Shown here: positions 24,426 through 33,579 of the stretch, piece by piece
How the letters are laid out: each line of letters opens with the position of its first letter
Numbering within the stretch: the first letter of the stretch is position 1
Source of the DNA: Sthenelais limicola
Lineage: Eukaryota > Annelida > Polychaeta > Phyllodocida > Sigalionidae
Reading direction: 5' to 3'
Assembly: GCA_942159475.1 (NCBI GenBank)
Contig: OW804096.1
Span: forward strand, 37,509,744 to 37,573,743
DNA: 64,000 nucleotides
Program-made: the position numbers and the translations under genes
Notes under the pieces: generated by a model
The model's database searches: none
Seen by the model: the letters and a program-made list of their open reading frames with translations, nothing else
Told to the model about the DNA's origin: nothing

Positions 24426-24846
24426 TTAATTCTGTAAGAGAAAAGTGTAATTCTCCGCATTTTCTCTTAAACCTTTCTTGGGAGGGACGCCATCATTTAC
24501 ATTCAATAACAGCTGCTGGATGCTGTCGACTAGGTGTGCTAAATGGCTGTCTTCGTTGTGACCCAGTCGGAGGCGAGGAACCCATGGAATTTTTCCTCTC
24601 AATGCGATCAAGTCGTTGGAGAATTCTTTCCAAAACATCAGGAGACGAACTAGTTGAACCAGTGAAACCTTGTTTCTGAGCCGATTTGTCGGCTGCCTTG
24701 GCGGTATACTCTCTCTCGAAGAACTCTAAGTATTGTGGGTCTTCTCTATCGTATCCACCAATGCCGGCCATTGTTGTAGGTGAGCCACGAACAGACACTG
24801 TCCCGAGTTGCGCACCAAGAAGCCCAATGTGCGTTGAAACCATCAC
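24426..24846 (-). CDS. unrecognised small ORF, possibly gag-like
   Basis: A 117-codon minus-strand frame starts at 24846 and runs MAGIGGYDREDPQYLEFF, then a Lys/Ala-rich stretch, then the amphipathic helix LERILQRLDRIERK, then a Ser/Pro/Arg-rich tail ending VIECK. Past its stop the same frame continues with CRPSQERF-like and KCGELHFS sequence to about 24426. An acidic start, one coiled-coil-like helix and a basic tail resemble small Gag proteins, but no protease, RT or LTRs adjoin it. It may also be chance or a decayed gene. Confidence 0.3.
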
Positions 24847-24849
24847 TCA

Positions 24850-26712
24850 GTGCATCATCTCTGCAGTCCCCTTTCTTCGCGCATTCGCCGCTCTTAATGT
24901 GCTGGCTATGTGGGGGTCACTGCATTATAACCAGGAACCCTGTGAGTCCCTGAATGTAGTCCTATACCTACCTAGTAGATATGTGGAACTGCAGTCAGGA
25001 ATCACACGGCTTCCTGGTTCTACTGCAGTCATTGGAAAGTTCTTTTTGTAATCAGAATAAACCAATCTTGTGCATCAGTACCATGATTAACTTGTGATGG
25101 TATATTAAAAGATAGATATTTCTCTAGGCTTACTATAACTATTTCTTTCTCTTCATGGTGAGGAGGTCAAAAGGCTCTGGATCATCGAATACTAGCTTGC
25201 ATCTGCTGCCGAATGGAGCTTTATGGGTAAATTAGCATTTGCTGCACAAACCGAAGGTAGGCATATTCCAGAATATAATTCATAATAATGAATATTTCCA
25301 GAAGTCAATTGGACTCAACGAGTCGCGTCCAGCACTGGTATTCAAATCTCCCGCGGTAGCTTGGTCACATGCATTCTTACACCGTACAAGGAACAGTCAT
25401 GTGAGGGGGCGTGGTCTTTCCTGCGCTATATCCCCATAGTAACATTACAGGTTAACATATGCAGGCAAGATGGTCTTTTATTCCTTTTTTTTTTAATTTT
25501 AATATTTTTATTGGCTGAAACAGTTTAACAATTATTGTTGGTATAAAGAAAGACGCATGACTGACAAGATCCAGTTATATTTTGTGCGTTGCCATGACCA
25601 AGTAAATAAGATTCTACAGGAAATTATCATCATTGCACTATAAAGAAAAATTCCAAATTATACAGTCTAATTCCTAATTATACAGTTATTCTTGGGAAAA
25701 ATACAGAGAAAATCCCTGTTGCACAATTGAGAGATCACCATTTGGAGGAGAATATTCCATTGTAAGGTTCAAAATTTGAATTCAATGATAAAAAGTCATT
25801 ATATATTACTTAAAACATTAACTTCTAAAAACTTAAAACATTAACATTAACAAATTCTTGCTTTTAGTATCTATCTTCTGTCTTATGAACAAAAATAACA
25901 TGTTCATATCCAAGTATTTAGAGAAAAATTGGTAATACAGCTATGTCCCTAATTTGGGTGCAGCACTATAGCTAAGTCGACCTTGAACTAAAGTGGCCTC
26001 TTTGACTGTTTACTACAGATTCACTAGTCCATGACCACACAGGTAGTAAACATGCCTGTTTCAGTGTCATTCAGCTACCAATCTGGAGGCGCCCAGGGTA
26101 GGGCTTTTAAAGAAATTACTTAATTGATCCTGGCAATATCAGGCAACAGGGACTGCTAAATTCGGCAGTCCCTTGAGGCGTTAAATTGGGACAGTGCTGA
26201 ATTCTGGGCAATACCTTGAGGCCTTCATTGCACATTCTTCTAAACAAAACATTTAATGATATTTTATTTAGCAATTATGGTGAAATATGCGATTAATCTA
26301 TATGTGCCATAATCTATATACGTTAAATAATGCAATTTGCATATTACCTAAATATATTATAAGATTTTCCCTAAATCATAAAACCTCAAGTTTATTACCC
26401 GTCCTGAACCCCCAAAAGGAGGAAACTTGGAGCCATCAGTTAGACAATATCATGTGTTTCCTGCCCTTACCTGGAATGGGTTAATATTATACCTCCATCA
26501 CCAATAGTGGGGAAACCCCTGATCCTCCTCCTGCTTCCCCTCCCTCTACCTCCTTCTCCTCCTCTCCCTCCTCCTCCTACCTCCTGCCTCCTGCCTCCTC
26601 CTCCTCCTCCTCCTCATATATCTGTGTCTATCTCACATTGCCTCTGAATCTGTATCTGTTGCACAACAAAAGAAGCATCTTAAAAGGGTCCCATTTGAAG
26701 TATGAATGTTAA
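24850..26712. other. non-coding spacer
   Basis: Contains a poly-T retroelement end at about 25480-25620 matching 19680-19800, and a (CTC)n-rich tract at about 26520-26615. No gene-like frame is supported. Confidence 0.5.
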
Positions 26713-27239
26713 TATGGGTCAGACTTTCAGAAAATGTACAACTCCACTTCGCCAATCCTTTCAAATAACACCAATTTCAGATCAAAATAAAGTTCAAAAT
26801 ACAGTTCAACCTAACCAAACAGATTGCTAGAATCAATGCAATGCTGAATATGTTCGAATATACCTAGTATTGACCAAATTGCAGTCTAATTTAGCAGAAT
26901 TCACTAAATGTGACCAGCCAAGCAGAAAGGGGACTCCAGGGCCAAATTTTCGAATATGGGTTTATTATAGATTCTGAATCTGCAGATCAATCTGAGTCAA
27001 TAACCGAAAAAAATAGTTGAAAATTCCCAGAATTTGCCGAGATATGGGCTTTTTTGTAAAGTTATGTCAGTTTTCAGTAGATGATCTCAATTAGGTTGGG
27101 GGAGTGACTCATTTTCCTGTGACACATCACATGTACAAAAAATAAATATTAAAAGAATTTGTTTTTCAATGACAGGAATGTACAGACCGGGAAATGAACC
27201 TTATAAAACTGAAAGAATTTTGTTGATATTCCAACAATT

Positions 27240-27407
27240 GCGTAGGCATCGAGCTTCAGCTCTAGGCCTGGTCATTACTGCTGCCACCTGTGAGCAACTC
27301 ACTCAACTACTCATACACTTCCGCTCTCTTATCCCTTACTCTCCCTCACTCTCGCGTCATCCACAGCACGCGCAACACCTATCTTCCTCTCTCCCATCTT
27401 TTTCGTT
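27240..27407 (+). repeat. Ngaro split repeat A1
   Basis: 168 bp, from GCGTAGGCATCGAGC to TCTTTTTCGTT, identical to 31904-32071. It forms the left end of the element and ends 60 bp before the gag ATG, so it probably contains the promoter. Confidence 0.9.
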
Positions 27408-27467
27408 GGGGCACCCCCACGTGTTACTTCAACAATTTTTGGCACTTTGACAAACCAAAGATTAAGA

Positions 27468-28574
27468 ATGACAGGCAAAGAAGGAAGGGGAAGGCCTAAG
27501 GCTCAACCCAAAGGCACAGGAAGAGTGACAAAGTCGGGGGCCGTGGGCAAGCCACAGAAAGGCGCTCCCAAGTCTGCACCAAAGGGAAGGCCAACACGTG
27601 CGTCTACCCAGGGCAAGGCGGACAAAGAGACCCACGACTTGACCGGCGATGATGTCCACGAGCAGAGGCTGGCTAGGGTAGAGTCCGTTGTTGAGGGGCT
27701 GGCTTCCACCATGACCAGCTTTATGGAGAAGGCAGCCCAGCACAACGCTCAAAACCCTGGACCACCCAAAAACGACCAGAACAAGCAAGACACACCGATT
27801 ATCCCAAATCCTTCAGAGTTAAAACGCCAGGAGGATGCGGGATATATCGAGCGTGAGTTTGCTAAGGAGGAGTACTTCGCGCTAAGAGCCGAGGGTAAGG
27901 CCGCTATAGCATCTGATCTTTACATTAAGAAACTTATAAGAAAACCGTACATGTACCTTGAGAAAGACGGAGTCTCCACGTTGAAGCAGATGTTAGACTA
28001 TAGGCCCAAGATGGAGATGCTGGAGTACACATGTGGTATGGTGGCCCTCGTGCGCGACCCCAGGAGGACTGACCACGTCAACGACCCCGCCATACTCTCT
28101 CACCTCCAGGATGTACTTGAGGACTGCCAAGTGCTTCCATGGAACACTGTACGCCTGTTCTCTCAATCCCTGTTCGACAAAATTGAGAAGGGAACAATTA
28201 CATGGGATTGCAACCAAGACATTCAAACCATACGCAATAGGGTGGCAGCACTAGGAGACAACAGGGGCAGGACAACTACGGCCCGCTACCCTGACAATGC
28301 GTGCGCTAGTACAAGCGCTAGCAGGACTAATAAGCTGGACTCTAATCAGGCTATATGCCAGGACTGGAATGCGGTCCGAGGTTGCAGGCACTCTAGTGAC
28401 CACCATGATGGTAGGATTAAAAGGGTGCACGCATGTGCCTACTGTTATTCAGTTAAAAGCAAGGTCTTCGTACACACAGCCATCGAGTGCACTCGCCTTA
28501 GCTCAGATCTGGGAAGGAATACCAACAAACCTGCTACAAGTTCAGGAGCCGCCACGGCCCCAAAAAACATGTAG
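27468..28574 (+). CDS. Gag-like protein of Ngaro element
   Basis: The first ATG of the frame is at 27468 (368 residues); upstream codons to 27447 begin with TTG and are unlikely to be used. The first 60 residues are very Lys/Arg/Pro/Gly-rich. The middle is helical and the C-terminal third has a Cys/His cluster: counting from 27447, C304, C313, H319, H328, C330, C333 and H343, a zinc-binding module of the sort found in Gag proteins of DIRS/Ngaro elements. Gag would package element RNA. The frame ends in PKNM-stop on a slippery heptamer (see 28562). No capsid family was recognised by name. Confidence 0.75.
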   Translation: MTGKEGRGRPKAQPKGTGRVTKSGAVGKPQKGAPKSAPKGRPTRASTQGKADKETHDLTGDDVHEQRLARVESVVEGLASTMTSFMEKAAQHNAQNPGPPKNDQNKQDTPIIPNPSELKRQEDAGYIEREFAKEEYFALRAEGKAAIASDLYIKKLIRKPYMYLEKDGVSTLKQMLDYRPKMEMLEYTCGMVALVRDPRRTDHVNDPAILSHLQDVLEDCQVLPWNTVRLFSQSLFDKIEKGTITWDCNQDIQTIRNRVAALGDNRGRTTTARYPDNACASTSASRTNKLDSNQAICQDWNAVRGCRHSSDHHDGRIKRVHACAYCYSVKSKVFVHTAIECTRLSSDLGRNTNKPATSSGAATAPKNM

Positions 28575-30838
28575 CTCCCTCCTCAAGTGCCATCGGAGAG
28601 GAGGGGGATACGTATAGTGTGAACTTGGAGCATAAAGAGAATCTGATCCAAGTTACAGCAAGCGAGCATCGTGAGGACCGCTCCCGCCATCATGTAAACA
28701 TTAAACATGGCGGCCTGGGTCTCGCGTACTCTCCCGACTGCGAGACTTCCGCCGAGACATACGGGAACATCCAAGATGGCGGCCAGTCTCCAAAACAAAC
28801 CCCGATCGAAGTAAGTGACAATGACGTTTGTGCCCATCCTGCAGCTGAAACACATGCAGGCCCGGCCAACAATGCAGAAAGGGAAACAACAGCAAGGTGT
28901 GAGTCAGGCGAGGCTGACCTTAATATTGACTTTGAAAAAATAAGGACGTACTGCGAGAAAGATGAGCTCACATGCCCGGTCCCAGCCGACCCGGCCATGT
29001 TCGCAAAGCACAGACAGCTGCTATGGCCACTCTTCTCCGCAGACGGACTCTCCGACCTCAAGCAAATATACAAGAGGGTCAGAGACTCGGGGGTACCAAA
29101 CCACCTAGAGGTAAGGACACCCGTACCTTCTCAGCTAAATATTGACAACTGGGAAAAATACCTGAATGATGGGGACGATGACGAGGAGCTCCTTGGTTAT
29201 ATCAAATACGGGTTCCCACTCGGATACCTGGGCCCCACGAGTGACACCAAAAATAGTGATAACCATCCTAGTGCTGTCAAGTTCCCTATGAGTGTCGACA
29301 AGTATGTGGAAAAGGAGTTAGAACTAGGCGGTATAGTGGGGCCCATGGACACGCCCCCTTTTGAGCCATGGTGCCATGTGTCTCCTCTCATGACCAGGCC
29401 GAAGAGGGACCCAGGCCAGAGGCGAATTATACTCGACATGACATTCCCCCCTGATACCTCAGTGAACTCGTATATCAGGAAGAATGCCATATACGGAAAG
29501 ATCAGATCACATGGACTTCCAGGGGTCGATGACCTAGCCGAGAGGTTGATGGTAGTGGGGCCGGGAGCTTTCATGGCCACTGTTGACATCTCCCGGGCCT
29601 ATAAAAACTTCAGGTCCGACCCCTTGGACTGGCCGTTGCAGTGCATAAAGTGGGACGACAAATTCTACCTTGAGACTGCCATGCCCTTCGGGGCACGGTG
29701 CTCCTCTATGCACATGCAACGTGTGGCCGATCGAATAGTCAAACTTCTCGACTCAAAGGGTATATGGTCGCGCATGTACCTGGATGATCTGGTGATTGTA
29801 TCTAGTGATAGAGCGGCCTGCCATGCTCACCTGGAGGAAGCATCAAACCTGCTACATGAATTGGGCCTCCCTGAGGCCCTCGACAAGCGACAGGGCCCTG
29901 ACAGCAACATCACATGGCTAGGTATTAAAGCTGACGCCAGCGCCATGGAACTGTCAATACCTCAGGATAAGATCGACGAGGTGTTGAAGGTAGTGCAGGA
30001 AGTAAAGGAAAAGGAGTGGATTCCCACCAAACAACTCCAATCAGTCATCGGAAAACTCCTACACATTAGCAAGTGTATAAAACCGGCTAGAATCTTTGTA
30101 TCAAGACTGCTTGAGGCCCTAAGAGGAGGGGAGAGAAAAATCATCCCTATCTCTGTAGACATGAAACGGGACCTCGAGTGGTTCACTGGGTTTGCCTCTG
30201 AATGGAATGGGAAAACCTTCATCAGAGCGCAGAGACCCGAAATCGTGATATCTGCCGATGCCACGGCCACTGGCATTGCGGGTATATGTGACAGGTCCGC
30301 CTACTCTACTCAGATCGCCCCAGTAGGCGACGGAGTAAACTGGACGACCGAGGCACAGTGTGTTAATTTTGTGGTGGCTCTACAGTCATTTGTGTTGCCC
30401 GAATGGAAGGGCTATCGTGTTGTTGTGTGTTGTGAGGATCATGTAGCTAATGCTATCTGCACCACAGGCCGTACCAAGAACCAAGTGATCTTGGAGTGCT
30501 GCCGGCACCTGTGGATGATACAGGCACTGCTTGAAGTAGAGCTTGAATTCAACACCACAGTTCCTCCCATAGCTAAATCCCTGGCACGCAGCCACATATC
30601 AAAATCTCTTAATCAAAAGGCCGCTCTCATTGCAAAACAAGAGTGCATCTCTCCTATTGTACCATGTATGCATATCTTCAGTGCCATAAGATCTCCCATT
30701 ACTTCCAGATCCGGCGTTCTCCTATCTGCAGGACCTCGCAGCAACGAGGCAAAAGAACGCAAGGGCCCCCGGAACCGAAAAGAACAGAAAATCTGCAGTG
30801 ACGCTGTTCCTCGCCTTCCTACGGTGGCGAGGGGCTAG
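28502..30838 (+). CDS. reverse transcriptase / RNase H of Ngaro element
   Basis: Open from just after a TAG at 28499 to TAG at 30836. Numbering from the GTG at 28619, the RT has motif A TVDISRAY (D323), motif B PFGARCSS (356-363) and motif C MYLDD (D389, D390). An RNase H follows with SADATATG (D547), TTEAQ (E578) and CCEDHVAN (D607). The fourth carboxylate, normally in a VADxLSR-type motif, appears as IAKSLAR with Lys653. That could be a real loss, or the last Asp may lie elsewhere. Expression is probably by -1 frameshift from gag. The 3' 149 nt overlap the recombinase frame. Confidence 0.9.
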   Translation, partial: LRSGKEYQQTCYKFRSRHGPKKHVAPSSSAIGEEGDTYSVNLEHKENLIQVTASEHREDRSRHHVNIKHGGLGLAYSPDCETSAETYGNIQDGGQSPKQTPIEVSDNDVCAHPAAETHAGPANNAERETTARCESGEADLNIDFEKIRTYCEKDELTCPVPADPAMFAKHRQLLWPLFSADGLSDLKQIYKRVRDSGVPNHLEVRTPVPSQLNIDNWEKYLNDGDDDEELLGYIKYGFPLGYLGPTSDTKNSDNHPSAVKFPMSVDKYVEKELELGGIVGPMDTPPFEPWCHVSPLMTRPKRDPGQRRIILDMTFPPDTSVNSYIRKNAIYGKIRSHGLPGVDDLAERLMVVGPGAFMATVDISRAYKNFRSDPLDWPLQCIKWDDKFYLETAMPFGARCSSMHMQRVADRIVKLLDSKGIWSRMYLDDLVIVSSDRAACHAHLEEASNLLHELGLPEALDKRQGPDSNITWLGIKADASAMELSIPQDKIDEVLKVVQEVKEKEWIPTKQLQSVIGKLLHISKCIKPARIFVSRLLEALRGGERKIIPISVDMKRDLEWFTGFASEWNGKTFIRAQRPEIVISADATATGIAGICDRSAYSTQIAPVGDGVNWTTEAQCVNFVVALQSFVLPEWKGYRVVVCCEDHVANAICTTGRTKNQVILECCRHLWMIQALLEVELEFNTTVPPIAKSLARSHISKSLNQKAALIAKQECISPIVPCMHIFSAIRSPITSRSGVLLSAGPRSNEAKERKGPRNRKEQKICSDAVPRLPTVARG
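28562..28607 (+). promoter_or_regulatory. programmed -1 ribosomal frameshift signal (gag to RT)
   Basis: The heptamer A-AAA-AAC at 28562-28568 is in the gag reading phase (codons CCA AAA AAC ATG TAG). It is followed by a 6-nt spacer (28569-28574) that holds the gag stop. A stem then pairs 28575-28584 (CTCCCTCCTC) with 28598-28607 (GAGGAGGGGG): ten pairs, one of them G-U, with a 13-nt loop. The RT frame is open in -1 from 28502, so a slip would join Gag to RT/RNase H. The RT frame has no ATG near its start, which supports this route. Confidence 0.8.
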
Positions 30839-31676
30839 AGCCGAGACAGTGACATTTGATGTGGTATGTGAATACCTGGAGTACCTGGCCATTCACATTC
30901 GAGCACCAGCTACCATCAAGAATCACGTCTCACATGTGAGAGAACACTTCAGGAGAAGGTCCCTCTCGCTGGATCAAGTCAACCATCACAGAGTCCACCT
31001 GGCACTTGAGGGGCTGGACAGGAGGTCCGACTACACCCCATCCCCCAAGGTGCCAATTGACATGACATCTCTACGAGCCGTGATAAAACATGCCCGTGGT
31101 CAAGATGAGGGTATAAATATCAAGGCCGCCATTCTCATGCTGTTCTACGGGGCTATGAGACAATCAGAAATAGCTCCCCCCTCCGTGGGTGCATTCAACC
31201 ACCGCATACACCTCACGAGAGCGGACGTCGTAGTGACACATGACAAGATGGTGATAACTATCAAACATGCCAAAAACGCCCAGAAGGCGTCGGAGAGACA
31301 GATTAGGACCCTCCATGCAGCACCAGACACCCAATGGTGCCCAGTAGTAGCAGTCAGGGAGATGCTGGCTGCTACACCTACACCACAAGATCAAGCACCC
31401 TTCCTTATGTTCACAGGAACTCAGAGGCCAATCCCGACTTCTTACATAAGGAAGGCCTGGGAAGCCTCCCTAGTAGCAATGGGCCTATCAAAATCGGACC
31501 TGTCGCTGCACTCATTAAGAAAGGCCGCTGCCACCCAAGCCTATGCCCAGGGCGTACAAGAACTTGACATTAAGACATTTGCGTCATGGAAAAGTGACAG
31601 CCACAGAGCCTACATATACAATAACCCTTCTATTGCCATTAGCCAGTCACTATCGACTGCCCTCTCACAACAATAA
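30690..31676 (+). CDS. tyrosine recombinase of Ngaro element
   Basis: The frame is +1 relative to RT and is open from after TAA 30687-30689. The first possible starts are not ATG; the GTG at 30798 would give 292 residues. Sequence before that GTG (LPDPAFSYLQDLAATRQ...) still looks like the recombinase N-terminal core-binding domain, so the true product probably begins upstream or is made by a second shift from RT. Catalytic residues, numbered from 30798, are R121 (GAMRQSEIA), K156 or K159, H238-x-x-R241 (LHSLRKA), W264 (FASWKSD) and the nucleophile Y272 or Y274 (AYIYN). It would cut and join the circular DNA intermediate at the target. Confidence 0.9.
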   Translation, partial: DLPLLPDPAFSYLQDLAATRQKNARAPGTEKNRKSAVTLFLAFLRWRGARAETVTFDVVCEYLEYLAIHIRAPATIKNHVSHVREHFRRRSLSLDQVNHHRVHLALEGLDRRSDYTPSPKVPIDMTSLRAVIKHARGQDEGINIKAAILMLFYGAMRQSEIAPPSVGAFNHRIHLTRADVVVTHDKMVITIKHAKNAQKASERQIRTLHAAPDTQWCPVVAVREMLAATPTPQDQAPFLMFTGTQRPIPTSYIRKAWEASLVAMGLSKSDLSLHSLRKAAATQAYAQGVQELDIKTFASWKSDSHRAYIYNNPSIAISQSLSTALSQQ

Positions 31677-31750
31677 CTATCAACCTACTCAAAAAATTTT
31701 CTTTTCCCCACCCACCACTCCACATACCCAATTCTTGGGAGTCTTGGCTA

Positions 31751-31903
31751 TGTATTTCTATTCTAATCTAATTATTCAAATTTTAATTACCTTAATTACA
31801 CTGTAATTAAACTTCATCATAAATATAATTAATTTTAATCTCAATAAAAATCAATTCTCCAAGCCACGTCTTCCCTCGTTTGTTCACAGATCACGCAGTC
31901 ATG
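31751..31903 (+). repeat. Ngaro split repeat B1
   Basis: 153 bp from TGTATTTCTATTCTAATC to GATCACGCAGTCATG, identical to 32121-32273. It directly abuts A2, recreating the circle junction. It holds an AATAAA at 31850-31855, a likely polyadenylation signal. Confidence 0.9.
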
Positions 31904-32071
31904 GCGTAGGCATCGAGCTTCAGCTCTAGGCCTGGTCATTACTGCTGCCACCTGTGAGCAACTCACTCAACTACTCATACACTTCCGCTCTCTTATCCCT
32001 TACTCTCCCTCACTCTCGCGTCATCCACAGCACGCGCAACACCTATCTTCCTCTCTCCCATCTTTTTCGTT
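31904..32071 (+). repeat. Ngaro split repeat A2
   Basis: 168 bp identical to A1 (27240-27407). It is followed by 49 bp of pyrimidine-rich sequence before B2. Confidence 0.9.
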
Positions 32072-32120
32072 CCCACCTCTTCCCGCCCTTCTTTCTTTCT
32101 TTCTCTCACTTCGCTCGGGC

Positions 32121-32273
32121 TGTATTTCTATTCTAATCTAATTATTCAAATTTTAATTACCTTAATTACACTGTAATTAAACTTCATCATAAATATAATT
32201 AATTTTAATCTCAATAAAAATCAATTCTCCAAGCCACGTCTTCCCTCGTTTGTTCACAGATCACGCAGTCATG
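32121..32273 (+). repeat. Ngaro split repeat B2 (right end)
   Basis: 153 bp identical to B1. It ends the element with CAGTCATG; host sequence AGTGAAG follows. No target duplication is seen, as expected for recombinase-mediated insertion. Confidence 0.9.
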
Positions 32274-32679
32274 AGTGAAGTTACAGACTTTCAATATTAC
32301 CTCCCTCTCAGAATTACTAATAATAAACATTTGTGACAGTGACGTCATGAGTATGATGTGACTTCTAGCGGGAATACCAGGAACTATAACTCCCGCGGGA
32401 AGGTACCTTTCTGCTTGGCGGGTCACAAATATGTACAGCTGCCAATTGTACATTTTCTGAAAATCTGACCCATATGGCTACTAATTTACAGAGTCACGGA
32501 GAGATGAAGATGTTGGCCCGACTCTTCCACTAGCAAATCCGATGCATAGCATGGGTATTTGCTAGTAATGACATTATTTTCAGTCAACCCTATTCGATGA
32601 AGACAATTCAAATTTAGTTCCTATCATGGCAAGTGTGAAAAATGGTAACCAAGTTTAGATGCTATTCACCACTGAAGTG

Positions 32680-33010
32680 ATATGTATGTGCTGGACTTGG
32701 GAGTATCATGTACTGAGGTGGTTACTACACTGTATTGCGGAAGCCCCGTTGCTGACCGTCGGGGGGGGCCGGCACCCGCGGCCGCCGCGCCCTCGGCGGC
32801 CGGCAACGGCCGTCCCGTCGGCGCACATCCCCCCACACATCTGCGCACGTCCCCCCTCACGTCGGCCAACGGCAGGTAGGACGTTGGCCGACGCAAGGGG
32901 TGGCGTTGCATGGCGGCCCATATAACGTTAGCCACCTTTAGGGTATACGTTTGGCAACTGATATATTAGCGTCAGGCAACTAATATGAACGTTGGGCAAC
33001 AGGAATATAA
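32680..33010. repeat. GC-rich dispersed repeat related to 45130-45310
   Basis: An island of CCG/CGG-rich sequence in AT-rich DNA. ACACTGTATTGC and CCGTTGCTGACCGTC occur in the same order here (about 32727-32763) and on the minus strand of 45280-45305. CATGTACTGAGGTGGTT at about 32708 recurs at about 39112. The long frames through it on both strands reflect high GC, not coding. Confidence 0.45.
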
Positions 33011-33339
33011 ACGTTATGGACAGGACCGCACTGTGATTCGGCACCGTAATTTTTTCCAGATTTTTTTTTTTAAATGCCCCCCCCCCCCACCCTCGTGCTT
33101 GCCCAGGGAATACCCCCACTAGATTTACCCCTTGTTTGAATATCTAGATTTATTCTCATAATAGCATTTTATCCCTCCACACCGCCCTCCCCCCCCCACT
33201 CCCCCCACATGCAGGACCCATACCCTGTGACACCTGTCAAAAAAACGGATGGTATCTTGTCAGCGGAATTGAAGCAAGAAAAAACAAGACAATGGTTACA
33301 TTACATACAGCTTACTCATTTATTAACTTCAGTCACATA

Positions 33340-33576
33340 TGGGTCAGATTTTCAGAAAATGTACAATTCAAATTCGCCAATCCTCTCAAATGACCCAAAT
33401 TTCAGACGGAAATAAAGTTCAAAATACAGTTCAATCTAACCAAACAGATTGCTAGAATCAATGCAATGCCGAATATACCCGAATTTACCTAGTATTGACC
33501 AAATCGCAGCTTAATTTAGCAGAATTTAGTAGATGTGTACAACTGCCAATTGTACATTTTCTGAAAATCTGACCCA
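33340..33576. mobile_element. 237-bp MITE, compact copy of the 26715 element
   Basis: Terminal inverted repeats TGGGTCAGATTTTCAGAAAA (33340) and its complement ending at 33576 extend over about 27 bp, flanked by TA on both sides. The first 200 bp match the left part of the split MITE at 26715. No coding capacity. Confidence 0.75.
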
Positions 33577-33579
33577 TAT

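Larger units (their letters stand above)
27240..32273 (+). mobile_element. complete Ngaro-type YR retrotransposon (5,034 bp)
   Basis: The order is A1 - gag - RT/RNase H - tyrosine recombinase - B1 - A2 - B2, the split-direct-repeat arrangement of the Ngaro branch of DIRS-like elements. A1/A2 are 168 bp and B1/B2 are 153 bp. Both pairs are identical as read, and all three frames are open, so the insertion is young and may still be mobile. There is no protease, integrase or LTR, as expected of this class, which integrates through a circular intermediate by its recombinase. The B1/A2 contact reproduces the junction of the circular form. Coding GC is higher than in the AT-rich host DNA around it. 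Confidence 0.92.
26715..32472. mobile_element. MITE split by the Ngaro insertion
   Basis: The left end 26715 (TGGGTCAGACTTTCAGAAAA) and the right end 32472 are near-perfect terminal inverted repeats of about 27 bp, flanked by TA on each side (26713-26714 and 32473-32474). The first 200 bp match 33340-33540, the left part of a compact copy. The Ngaro element (27240-32273) lies inside, so the two outer pieces (525 bp and 199 bp) together are one roughly 725-bp TA-inserting element, probably Tc1/mariner-type and non-autonomous. Confidence 0.65.

Noticed and set aside
28297..28617. 106-codon plus frame overlapping gag end
   Set aside because: Out of phase with both gag and RT and without motifs; a shadow of the two real frames.
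30798..31676. Phage-type integrase or prophage
   Set aside because: The recombinase sits behind RT/RNase H between split direct repeats in animal DNA; this is a Ngaro retroelement, not a phage.
32659..32935. Several 65-89-codon frames on both strands
   Set aside because: High GC removes stops by chance; the block is a dispersed repeat with a relative at 45130.
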